A stretch of DNA of 39,777 bases from CAZOWW01 sp964583765 (lineage in GTDB: Bacteria; Actinomycetota; Actinomycetes; Actinomycetales; Kineosporiaceae): assembly GCA_964583765.1 (NCBI GenBank), contig CAZOWW010000041.1:1-39777 (forward strand). Reading direction: 5' to 3'. Below are positions 16,015 to 23,240 of this stretch, piece by piece. The notes under the pieces are model-generated. The model saw only the letters and a list, made by a program, of their open reading frames with translations, was not told the DNA's origin and did no database searches. Numbering within the stretch: position 1 is the stretch's first letter; each line of letters starts with the position of its first letter. The translations under genes and the position numbers were made by a program.

Positions 16015-18243
16015 ATGGAAGCTGCGGACGTTCCGGTCGGGTCGTCGAACCGCCGCGTACTGGTGGTCGGGACGGTCCCGGACGCGCACGGGGACCTGTG
16101 CTCGATCCTCCTTGCCGGGCCCGCGGGGGCTGATCCCTTCGGGGCCCGCTCGGCCGGCGGGGAGGCGGAGGCGGTCTCGCTCGTCGGGGAAGCGGCCGCC
16201 GAGGGACGTCCCTTTGCTGTGGTCTTCTGGAACCTGCCCGTCGTCCGCGGAGCGGACGGGTTGGACACCGTCGACCGGATCTGGGCACGCGATCCGCACG
16301 CCATCGTCGTCGTCTGCGCGGAACCCTCCGCGCCGTCCTGGGACGTGGTCCGCGCACGCCCAGACGTCAGCGACCGGTTGCTCGTCCTGCGTCGCCCGTT
16401 CGACCAGCTCGAGGTACGCCAGCTGTCCACCAGCCTGATCGACCGCTGGTGGTACGCCCAGGAGACCCGCGCCCGGCGCCAGTTGCTCGACGAGCAGGTG
16501 GCCCGGCGCACGGCCGAGCTGAGCGAACTGAACGCGGCCCTGCGGCAGGACCTCGCGGAACACCGGCGGACCGAGTCGGAGCTGAGCCTGGCTGCGAGCG
16601 TCTTCCGCCACGCCATGGACGGCATCATGATCACCGATGCGCGGGGCGTGGTGATGGCGGTCAACCCGGCCTTCACGGCGCTCACCGGCTACCGCCCCGA
16701 GGACATCACCGGCCGCTCGTCGACCCTGCTCGTGCGGGGATTGCCCTGCGGGGAGACCCTCCGTGCGATGGGGGATTCCCTGCGGTCCCACGGCTGCTGG
16801 GAGGGGGAGCTCTGGAACCGGCGCCGGAGCGGCGAGGAGTTCCTGGCGCGGATCAGCGTGGCGCGGGTGGTCGATGCGTCGGAGTCCGACCGGCGCTTCG
16901 TGGGCATGTTCAGCGATGTGACCGAACTGCGGCGCAAGGACGAGTACATCCAGCACATATCGTCCCATGACCAGGTGACGGGGCTGCCCAATCGCGCGTT
17001 GCTCATGGACCGGCTGGACCACGAGACCATCCTGGCCCGGCGTCGCCGCAGGCAGTTCGGCGTGATGTTCCTGGACCTCGACCGCTTCAAGATCATCAAT
17101 GACTCCCATGGGCACGATGTCGGCAACGAGGTGCTCAAGGAGGTGGCCGTCCGGCTGCGCGAGTCCCTGCGGGACACGGACCTCGTGGCCCGGGTGGGCG
17201 GGGACGAGTTCGTGGTGCTGCTGGCCGATCTGCCGGGTACCGAGGACTACGCGGGGGTCGCCCAGCGGATCCTGGGCCGCCTGAGCCGCGTCGTGACCGT
17301 GCGGGGGCTCGAGCTGCCGGTGTCGGCGTCGATCGGCATCGCCTGCTTCCCCGAGGACGGCGTGACCTCGGTGGAGCTGACCAAGCACGCGGACGCGGCG
17401 ATGTGCTCGGCCAAGGCTGCCGGCCGGGGAACGGTCCGCTTCTTCCGGCCCGAGATGACCGCCCAGGCCGAGCGGCGCCTGGATCTGGAGGTGGCGCTGC
17501 GCTCGGCGGTGGATCGGGGCGAGTTCGAGCTGTTCTACCAGCCGAAGGTCTCGATCATCGGTGGGGAGCTGTGCGGGGTCGAGGCCCTCGCGCGCTGGCG
17601 CCACCCGCAGCGCGGACTGATCCTGCCGGCCGAGTTCATCCCGACCGCGGAGGAGACCGGCATCATCTGCGACCTGGGCAGCTGGGTACTCGAGGAGGCC
17701 TGTCGGCAGTCCCGGGAATGGCGGGACGCCTACGGGCGCCGGGTGCAGATCGGCGTCAACATCTCGGCGTTGCAGGTGGTCCGGGGCGACCTCGTCGGGG
17801 AGATCCAGGAGACCTGCGCCAAGAACGGGATCTCGCCGTCCGACCTGGAGATCGAGATCACCGAGAGCATCATCATGGAGAATCTCGGTGCCGGTGCGGA
17901 GATCCTGGCCCGGCTGCGCAAGACCGGCCTCAGCGTTGCGGTGGACGACTTCGGTACCGGGTACTCGAGTTTCGCCTATCTCCGGCGCCTGCCGATCGAC
18001 GTGCTGAAGATCGACCGGTCCTTCGTGATGAACATCGACCAGGACAGCATCGACCGGGAGATCGTGAACACGATCATCACCCTCGCACGGGCGCTGACGC
18101 TCTCGATCGTCGCCGAGGGCGTGGAGACGCAGAGCCAGGCCGATGTGCTGACCTCGTACGGCTGCCGGGTGGCCCAGGGCTACCTGTTCTCCCGGCCGCT
18201 GCCGTCCGCGGAGTTCGAGGAGCGGTTCCTGGCGCGCCGGTGA
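16015..18243 (+). CDS. pseudo-receiver-PAS-GGDEF-EAL protein (c-di-GMP turnover)
   Basis: A 742-aa cytosolic protein. Residues 10-140 align with the receiver found in similar GGDEF/EAL regulators (DGLDTVDRIW...LLVLRRPFDQLEVRQL), but the phospho-acceptor Asp is replaced (VVFWNLP) and the usual KPF lysine reads RPF. A coiled coil (about 150-190), PAS (190-305), GGDEF (315-480) and EAL (490-740) follow. GGDEF is intact with an RxxD inhibitory site five residues before it (RDTD). EAL has its metal and catalytic residues: EAL, NISA, EITES, DDFGTGYSS, LKIDRSF, EGVET. Both synthase and phosphodiesterase activity are possible. The ATG at 16015 has GAGGGGAG (15997-16004) upstream; an earlier ATG at 15925 lacks one. 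Confidence 0.93.
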   Translation: MEAADVPVGSSNRRVLVVGTVPDAHGDLCSILLAGPAGADPFGARSAGGEAEAVSLVGEAAAEGRPFAVVFWNLPVVRGADGLDTVDRIWARDPHAIVVVCAEPSAPSWDVVRARPDVSDRLLVLRRPFDQLEVRQLSTSLIDRWWYAQETRARRQLLDEQVARRTAELSELNAALRQDLAEHRRTESELSLAASVFRHAMDGIMITDARGVVMAVNPAFTALTGYRPEDITGRSSTLLVRGLPCGETLRAMGDSLRSHGCWEGELWNRRRSGEEFLARISVARVVDASESDRRFVGMFSDVTELRRKDEYIQHISSHDQVTGLPNRALLMDRLDHETILARRRRRQFGVMFLDLDRFKIINDSHGHDVGNEVLKEVAVRLRESLRDTDLVARVGGDEFVVLLADLPGTEDYAGVAQRILGRLSRVVTVRGLELPVSASIGIACFPEDGVTSVELTKHADAAMCSAKAAGRGTVRFFRPEMTAQAERRLDLEVALRSAVDRGEFELFYQPKVSIIGGELCGVEALARWRHPQRGLILPAEFIPTAEETGIICDLGSWVLEEACRQSREWRDAYGRRVQIGVNISALQVVRGDLVGEIQETCAKNGISPSDLEIEITESIIMENLGAGAEILARLRKTGLSVAVDDFGTGYSSFAYLRRLPIDVLKIDRSFVMNIDQDSIDREIVNTIITLARALTLSIVAEGVETQSQADVLTSYGCRVAQGYLFSRPLPSAEFEERFLARR

Positions 18244-18294
18244 CCGGGCCTGCTGGTGACCGGGCCTGCTGGTGACCGGGCCTGCTGGTGACCG
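18240..18294 (+). repeat. three and a half tandem copies of a 16-nt unit at the stop codon
   Basis: GTGACCGGGCCTGCTG is repeated exactly at 18240, 18256 and 18272, followed by a partial copy. The stop TGA (18241-18243) of the GGDEF-EAL gene is the first TGA of the array. Confidence 0.95.
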
Positions 18295-18411
18295 TGTCGA
18301 GCCGGCGGGGACGGGGCGCCGGACTGGTGCCGGCCGGTCGCGGTCAAGGTGGGCATCGGCGGGGCCGAAAGAAAGGACGTGGTGGTCCGGGACGGCGCGG
18401 GGGAGATCCGC

Positions 18412-19848
18412 ATGGACAGGGACGACGCAGGGTTCGTCTTGGCCGTGATGACCGGCCTCGACTGGTACCAGCTGCTGCTCCTGCGGGGGATCCGGGCGTC
18501 GCTCGCGCAGCGGGGCCTCCCGGTGATCGTGCACACCGACGACCGCGTGACGGACGAGCCCGCCTCCTCGCTCACCTGCCTGATCACCCACCGTCGACCC
18601 CTGGGGATCATCCTGACGCCGTCGCTCTCCGGCGCGCAGGACCAGGCGCTGGGCAGGCTCGCCCGGGAGCGGGGGATCCCCGTGGTGCGCCTGGGCCAGG
18701 ACATCCGGGGCGAGACCTGTGTGCGGGCCGACAACGTCCAGGGCATGACCCTGCTCACGGCTCATCTGCTCGACGACTTCGGCGCCCGGCGTCCGGCCCT
18801 GCTCTACGGGACGTCGAACCAGACGGACCACGTCGACCGCGAACTGGCCTTCCGCGCCGAACTCCAGCGCCGGGGCCTGCCCCTGGACGAGGAGCTGATC
18901 CTGGCCACCGGCACCAGCCTGGCCCGCGCGTCGGTCGCGCTCACCGGGCTGCTGAATGAACACCCGGACATCGATGCCGTGGTGACCATGGACGACCGCG
19001 TCGCGGCGATGGCCGTGGATCTCGTGGGGCGGTTCGGCCGCGTGGTGGGCGACGACATCGCCGTCTCCGGTTTCGACAACTACCCCCTGTCCACGTCGAT
19101 CGGGCCCGGTATCACGAGCGTGGACCAGCGGCTGGAGGAGCAGGGGGCGCAGGCGGGCGAAGCCCTGCTCGACCTGCTCGACGGTGCTCCGCCCGGGACG
19201 CACCACCTGACCCCGTGCGTGCTCGTCGTGCGTGGGTCCACCTTCCCGGACCACCCCGGAGGACTTCCGGACCAGCCGATCCTCCGCGGGGCGGCAGAGC
19301 TCGTCCACCAGCAGTTGGCCACCCAGGAGTCGCTGATCCGGTTGTGCGGCGCATTGATCGGCGTTCGCGCGGTGGAGGAGCTGCGGACCCCGGTGGAGGC
19401 GGAGGTGGGCGCGCTGGGCATCGACCGGTTCTTCCTGGCGCTCTACGAGCAGAGCGAATCGATCGAGGAGGAGCCGGACGGGTCTCTCGCGTCGGACGAG
19501 CCCGCGACACGGAACGGACCCACCGCGGGCGACGAGCCCGCGGCACGAGCGGGATCGGATGCCTGTCGGCACCGCCCTGCCCGGCTCGTCTGCGACCACC
19601 ACGCCGGCACCGGCCACACTCCCCTCCCGCAGCGCTTCACGAACTGCCTGTTGCCGGGCTATCTGGCCGCCGAGATGTCCACCGGGACGTTGTGCCGGGC
19701 CGAACTGGTCGTGGGACGCCGGGCGGTCGGCTACCTCCTCTTCGAGCCCTCCCCGACGGCCGTCCCGGTGCTGAGCACGATTCGTACCAACCTGGAGCGT
19801 GCTCTCGCCGTGGTGCTCCCGGCCTCGGGCACCCGGATTCACCCGTAG
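18412..19848 (+). CDS. LacI-like ligand-binding protein without HTH, with C-terminal GAF-like domain
   Basis: A 478-aa soluble protein. Residues 5-285 resemble the periplasmic-binding-protein fold of LacI effector domains: LAVMTGLDWYQLLLLRGIRA, a D-N-x-x-G segment, AVVTMDDRVAAMAVDLV, and DDIAVSGFDNYPLST followed by the ITSVDQ strand. There is no N-terminal HTH and no signal peptide. The rest forms a helical linker and a domain with GAF-like hydrophobic pattern ending LSTIRTNLERAL, interrupted by a low-complexity Glu/Pro/Ala stretch (about 365-395). Related proteins end in GGDEF; this one does not. ATG at 18412 follows GGGGGAG (18399-18405) at 6 nt. It may pass a sugar signal to the GGDEF-EAL protein upstream (inference). 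Confidence 0.75.
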   Translation: MDRDDAGFVLAVMTGLDWYQLLLLRGIRASLAQRGLPVIVHTDDRVTDEPASSLTCLITHRRPLGIILTPSLSGAQDQALGRLARERGIPVVRLGQDIRGETCVRADNVQGMTLLTAHLLDDFGARRPALLYGTSNQTDHVDRELAFRAELQRRGLPLDEELILATGTSLARASVALTGLLNEHPDIDAVVTMDDRVAAMAVDLVGRFGRVVGDDIAVSGFDNYPLSTSIGPGITSVDQRLEEQGAQAGEALLDLLDGAPPGTHHLTPCVLVVRGSTFPDHPGGLPDQPILRGAAELVHQQLATQESLIRLCGALIGVRAVEELRTPVEAEVGALGIDRFFLALYEQSESIEEEPDGSLASDEPATRNGPTAGDEPAARAGSDACRHRPARLVCDHHAGTGHTPLPQRFTNCLLPGYLAAEMSTGTLCRAELVVGRRAVGYLLFEPSPTAVPVLSTIRTNLERALAVVLPASGTRIHP

Positions 19849-19980
19849 CCGGCTGCGCCCCGTGCGGAGTCGCATCTGGACCGGGAGCGGACCGGGATCG
19901 GCTCGGTGCGGGAGGGCACCGGTGCCGTCACCTGGCCGGTCCGGCCGGACACCGCGGAGAGCTGATCCAGGGCAGGTGGT

Positions 19981-20040
19981 CCTGTCGTGAGGTGCGCGGT
20001 CCCGTCGTGAGGCGCGCGGTCGTGTCGTGAGGTACGGCGA
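19981..20040. repeat. tandem 20-nt repeat between convergent genes
   Basis: Units of 20 nt begin at 19981, 20001 and 20021, sharing the core GTCGTGAGG; copies one and two match at 18 of 20 positions and the third at its first half. Confidence 0.85.
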
Positions 20041-20071
20041 GAACGCGGAACCTGGTGGTCGGCGAACGCCG

Positions 20072-20104
20072 GAGCCCCGGGGTCCGGGCAGGACTCCGGG
20101 GCTC
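20072..20104. terminator. bidirectional terminator hairpin 1
   Basis: GAGCCCCGG (20072-20080) pairs with CCGGGGCTC (20096-20104); inside it GTCC (20082-20085) pairs with GGAC (20091-20094) around a 5-nt loop. It lies between the convergent LacI-like gene and the pectate lyase gene. Confidence 0.75.
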
Positions 20105-20118
20105 GGGTGCCGCACGCT

Positions 20119-20144
20119 CCCCGGCGGTCGGGGTACCGCCGGGG
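20119..20144. terminator. bidirectional terminator hairpin 2
   Basis: CCCCGGCGGT (20119-20128) pairs perfectly with ACCGCCGGGG (20135-20144) over a 6-nt loop, 19 nt beyond the stop of the minus-strand pectate lyase gene. Confidence 0.8.
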
Positions 20145-20163
20145 AACCGGTGTCGGACGGGAC

Positions 20164-21843
20164 TTACAGGGACACCGCAGTGCCACCGATGGTCACGGAG
20201 AGGTGTCCGTTCGAGGCGAAGGACCAGGACAGGGCGCCCGAGTAGGCGGAGCACCGGGAGCCGTTCGAGCCCAGCCACCACTGGTTGGAGCTGCTGCTGT
20301 CGACGACCTTGTCGTTGGTCCCACCGCTCGCGAAGCGGCACGACGTGTTGCCGGAGAACACCGGGCCGCTGGCCTCGAAGTGGAAGTTGCGCTCGGTGTT
20401 GTCGATGCTCAGGTTGCTCGTGACGGTGATCGCGCCGGGGTTGCTGTTGTAGGTGAACCCGTCGTGGCCGTTCTTGTAGGCGATGCTGCGCAGGACGGTG
20501 TGGGCCACCGCGATCTTGTCGCCGCCGAGCTTGAAGCCGTTGCGGTCGCCGTTGGCGTTCACGGTGCCGTTCGTGAGGGTGCCGTTGCCGTAGGACAGCG
20601 AGTCCTCGATCAGCACCGGGCCGATCGCGCCGGTGTCGGTCTTCGTGTAGAGGTCCCAACCGTCGTCGATGTTGTTGTGGGACACGTCGTACTGGAAGAC
20701 GTTGCCCGTCCCCACGGTGAGCTTGGCCGCGAAGCCGTCCGCGTTCTCACCCGCGGAGTCCATGTTGTCGTGCGACTCGGAGCTGATGACGAGGTTGTTC
20801 GCGGGCCACTGGCTCTGCGGGGTGTCCGAGGCGATGCGCGAGATCTGCAGGCCGCTGTCCCGGTTGAACGCCGTGACGACGCGCTCGAGGATGTTGTTGC
20901 TGCCGCCGACGAAGATCCCGTTGTCGCCCGCGTGCTGCACGACCAGGCCGACGACGTGCCAGTACGAGCCGTTGAGCTGGAGCCCGCGGTTCGACGAGGA
21001 CTCGGACTGGGCCGAGAAGTCCAGCACCGGGGTCGCGCCCGAGTAGGCGGCCAGGGTCTTGCGGGCGCTGGACGTGCCGCTGTTGCTGGCGTCGATGGTC
21101 ACCGTCGACGAGAGGTTGTACGTGCCCCCGAGCAGGTAGACGGTGCCTCCCGCGCCGATCTTGGTGATCGCCGTGGCCAGGGTGGTCGGGGCCGACAACG
21201 TGCCCGCGGCGCTCGCGCTGCCCGTCGGCGAGGCGTAGACCGCGCCGGTCACCGGGGTGCTGCTCGTGGTCGTGGTGCTGGTCTTGGTCGTCGTCGTGCT
21301 GCTCGTGGTCGTGGTGCCGGTCGTCGTGCTGGTGGTCTTGGTCGTGCTGGTGCTGCTCGTGGTCTTGGTCGTCGTGCTCGTGGTCTTGGTCGTCGTCGTG
21401 GTGGAGCCGGTGCAGGTGGTGCCGTTGAGGCTGAACGAACCGGGCGCCGGGTTGGTGGTGCCCGAGCTCGTGCCCTGGAAGCCGAAGGAGGTGGAGGCGT
21501 TGGTGGCCAGCGCCCCGTTCCAGGAGGCGTTCGTCGCGGTGACCGCGCTGCCGCTCTGCTGCACGGTGGCGTTCCAGGCGGACGTCACGGCCTGGCCGCC
21601 CGTGAAGGACCAGGTGAGGGTCCAACTGGTGAGGGCATCGCCGAGGTTGGTCACGCCGACGTTCGCGGTGAATCCGCCGGACCACTGCGAGGCCACCGTG
21701 TAGGTCACCTGGCAGCCGGTGGCCGCGGACGCCGGGGTGGGGGCGAACAGGGCGGCGCCGGCGAGCGCGGCGGTCGACAGGCCGCACAGCGCCACGAGAC
21801 GCGATCGGAGGGGATGACGGACAGGGGAACGGGAGTCAGACAC
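20164..21843 (-). CDS. secreted CBM2-pectate lyase family 9 protein
   Basis: A 559-aa exported enzyme expected to cleave pectate by beta-elimination. A signal peptide (about 1-41, ending PASAATG) precedes a CBM2 cellulose-binding module (43-142; SQWSGGFTANVGVTN, SWTLTWSF, NASWNGALA), a Thr/Ser/Lys linker (about 143-197), and a right-handed beta-helix (203-559). PL9 signatures are present: ENADGFAAKL near 368, DDGWDLYTK near 395 (calcium-binding Asp cluster) and NGFKLGGDK near 437, whose Lys matches the PL9 catalytic base. The start is GTG at 21843 with AAGGA 7 nt upstream; upstream in-frame sequence is promoter. It neighbours other plant-polysaccharide genes. Confidence 0.93.
   Translation of the reverse strand: MSDSRSPVRHPLRSRLVALCGLSTAALAGAALFAPTPASAATGCQVTYTVASQWSGGFTANVGVTNLGDALTSWTLTWSFTGGQAVTSAWNATVQQSGSAVTATNASWNGALATNASTSFGFQGTSSGTTNPAPGSFSLNGTTCTGSTTTTTKTTSTTTKTTSSTSTTKTTSTTTGTTTTSSTTTTKTSTTTTSSTPVTGAVYASPTGSASAAGTLSAPTTLATAITKIGAGGTVYLLGGTYNLSSTVTIDASNSGTSSARKTLAAYSGATPVLDFSAQSESSSNRGLQLNGSYWHVVGLVVQHAGDNGIFVGGSNNILERVVTAFNRDSGLQISRIASDTPQSQWPANNLVISSESHDNMDSAGENADGFAAKLTVGTGNVFQYDVSHNNIDDGWDLYTKTDTGAIGPVLIEDSLSYGNGTLTNGTVNANGDRNGFKLGGDKIAVAHTVLRSIAYKNGHDGFTYNSNPGAITVTSNLSIDNTERNFHFEASGPVFSGNTSCRFASGGTNDKVVDSSSSNQWWLGSNGSRCSAYSGALSWSFASNGHLSVTIGGTAVSL
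21253..21413 (-). repeat. low-complexity Thr/Lys/Ser linker-coding repeat
   Basis: Degenerate tandem ACGACC/AAGACC-type codon repeats encode about 54 residues, mostly Thr with spaced Lys and Ser, between CBM2 and the PL9 domain. Such linkers are common in cellulases and are likely glycosylation sites; the DNA is prone to slippage. Confidence 0.85.
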
Positions 21844-21987
21844 GGGAGGTCCTTCCGCCGACGCACAGGAGGGATCCGGGCGCAGGCGTGCCTGGGCGCT
21901 CGATGGGCGAGTGCCGGGTGATCGTGGGCAGCGGAGCACGCCGATCGAGGCGGGTTCCCTGGGCACGGGGCTGAATCGGCCCAAGAG

Positions 21988-21999
21988 GAAAACGCTTAC
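21988..21999. promoter_or_regulatory. LacI-family-like operator before the pectate lyase gene
   Basis: Read on the minus strand, GTAAGCGTTTTC contains AA-N-CG-N-TT, the centre common to LacI-family sugar-repressor operators. It lies 11-22 nt downstream of the predicted transcription start, where a repressor would block elongation. Confidence 0.45.
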
Positions 22000-22012
22000 T
22001 CCTCCGATTGTG

Positions 22013-22046
22013 CGAGAGTTTCGTGTCCGTGCAGGGCCCCTGTCAA
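22013..22046 (-). promoter_or_regulatory. predicted promoter of the pectate lyase gene
   Basis: On the minus strand TTGACA (22046-22041) is followed after 18 nt by GAAACT (22022-22017), fitting sigma-70-type -35 and TANNNT-like -10 hexamers. The -10 is embedded in CGAAACTCTCG (22023-22013), one base off the CGAAA-N-TTTCG element at 11989. The leader would be about 165 nt. Confidence 0.5.
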
Positions 22047-22132
22047 CTCTGTCGAGGTGGTGACGGATTTCACACTGCCCGGGCGGGGTGGAGCGGTGGC
22101 CCTCCGGTTCGGCCGGAATTGCCGAGGATGCT

Positions 22133-22192
22133 GGGCTCAGCCGCGGGTGATCGGGCTCAGTCGGGGTCGAGCGGGCGCTGCCGGGGTCGAGC
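22133..22192. repeat. three tandem copies of a 20-nt unit
   Basis: Units start at 22133, 22153 and 22173 (GGGCTCAG or GGGCGCTG followed by a CGGGGTCGAGC-like half). The array ends 7 nt from the stop codon of the minus-strand dehydratase gene. Confidence 0.85.
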
Positions 22193-22199
22193 GGTGAAC

Positions 22200-23156
22200 T
22201 CAGTCGGTGCTGCCCAGGGCGGCGAACTCCCGCGCGGACGCGTTGCCACCTGTGCACACCACGGCCACCTGGGCACCCGCGAAGGTCTCGGGATCGGTCA
22301 ACACAGCCGCCAGCCCCGTTGCGCCGGCTCCCTCGGCGAGAGTGTGTGCGTGTGTGGCCATCAACCGCTGGGCCACGCCGATCTGTGCGTCGTCGACCAG
22401 CCGGAAGTCGGCCAGCCCGGTGCGCAGGATCCGTTGCGGAACCTCGTAGCCGCGACCCGTGGCCAGGCCGTCGACGACCGTCCGGTTCGGCCGCCGCACG
22501 CAGGTGCCCGCCCGCCAGGAGTCGTGTGCGGCGGGGGAGGCCGAGGACTGCACGGCGATCACGCGGCACCGAGGCGCCATCACGGCGGCCACGACGGTGG
22601 CGGCGGCCGCCCCGGTGCCGCTGCCGACGGGTACCAGCACGACGTCCAGGTCCGGTTGTGCGGTGAAGAGCTCCAGGTAGAGGGTGCCGACCCCGGCGAG
22701 CAGTTCGGGCGTGTCACCGGGGCTCACGAGGCAGGCATCCCGGGCTGCGGCCCACTCCTCCGCTCGTTGTTGGGCCGATTCCATGTCCGGGCCGTGCAGG
22801 ACCACCTCGGCGCCGAGCGCTCGGACCGCCCGCACCTTCTCGGCGCTCGCACTCTCCGGCATGACCACGGTGCATCCGGCACCCACCTGTGCGCAGGCGT
22901 AGGCCACGGACTGGGCGTGGTTGCCGGTGGAGTAGGTGACCAGTCCCCGCCCTCGCTGCTCGGCGGTCATGCCCGCCAACAGGGTGAGGCCACCTCGTAC
23001 CTTGAAGGCGCCGACGGGCTGGGTGTTCTCGTGCTTGACGTACAGGGTTGCCCCGACGAGGGCATCGAGGGCGGGGTAGTGCCACAGCGGTGACACGGGG
23101 AGCTGGGGCGCGATCAGCTCCCGGGCGGCCAGGACGTCCTCGAAGGTGAGATCCAT
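22200..23156 (-). CDS. PLP-dependent threonine/serine dehydratase-like enzyme
   Basis: A 318-aa fold-type II PLP enzyme. The PLP lysine is in GAFKVRGG (Lys about 52; the family usually reads SFKxRG), the phosphate or substrate loop is STGNHAQS, the glycine loop is VGSGTGAAAA, and EGAGATGLAA near the C-terminus matches threonine dehydratases. No ACT regulatory domain is present, so it is the short catabolic form. Threonine deaminase to 2-oxobutyrate is likely, but serine, hydroxyaspartate or ectoine-related substrates cannot be excluded. ATG at 23156. It lies 84 nt downstream of manA on the same strand and may be co-transcribed. Confidence 0.85.
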   Translation of the reverse strand: MDLTFEDVLAARELIAPQLPVSPLWHYPALDALVGATLYVKHENTQPVGAFKVRGGLTLLAGMTAEQRGRGLVTYSTGNHAQSVAYACAQVGAGCTVVMPESASAEKVRAVRALGAEVVLHGPDMESAQQRAEEWAAARDACLVSPGDTPELLAGVGTLYLELFTAQPDLDVVLVPVGSGTGAAAATVVAAVMAPRCRVIAVQSSASPAAHDSWRAGTCVRRPNRTVVDGLATGRGYEVPQRILRTGLADFRLVDDAQIGVAQRLMATHAHTLAEGAGATGLAAVLTDPETFAGAQVAVVCTGGNASAREFAALGSTD

Positions 23157-23240
23157 GGCGCCCAGGGTCCAGGAGTCACCTGGATGTTCCCTGATCGCCG
23201 TGGTCCCGGACGTCGTGTCCCGGCCGGACTGTCGCCGTGA

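Noticed and set aside
13388..16357. Minus-strand open frame of nearly 1000 codons across xth and the CHASE4 gene
   Set aside because: Antisense shadow; no recognisable motif, while the plus-strand proteins have family motifs.
15526..20115. Minus-strand open frame of about 1500 codons
   Set aside because: It is antisense to the GGDEF-EAL and LacI-like genes, which have clear domains; high GC content keeps the opposite frame open. Its translation is His/Arg/Pro-rich without domains.
21253..21413. Dense direct repeats considered as a CRISPR-like or satellite array
   Set aside because: They are codon repeats of a Thr-rich linker within an intact secreted enzyme; no spacers.
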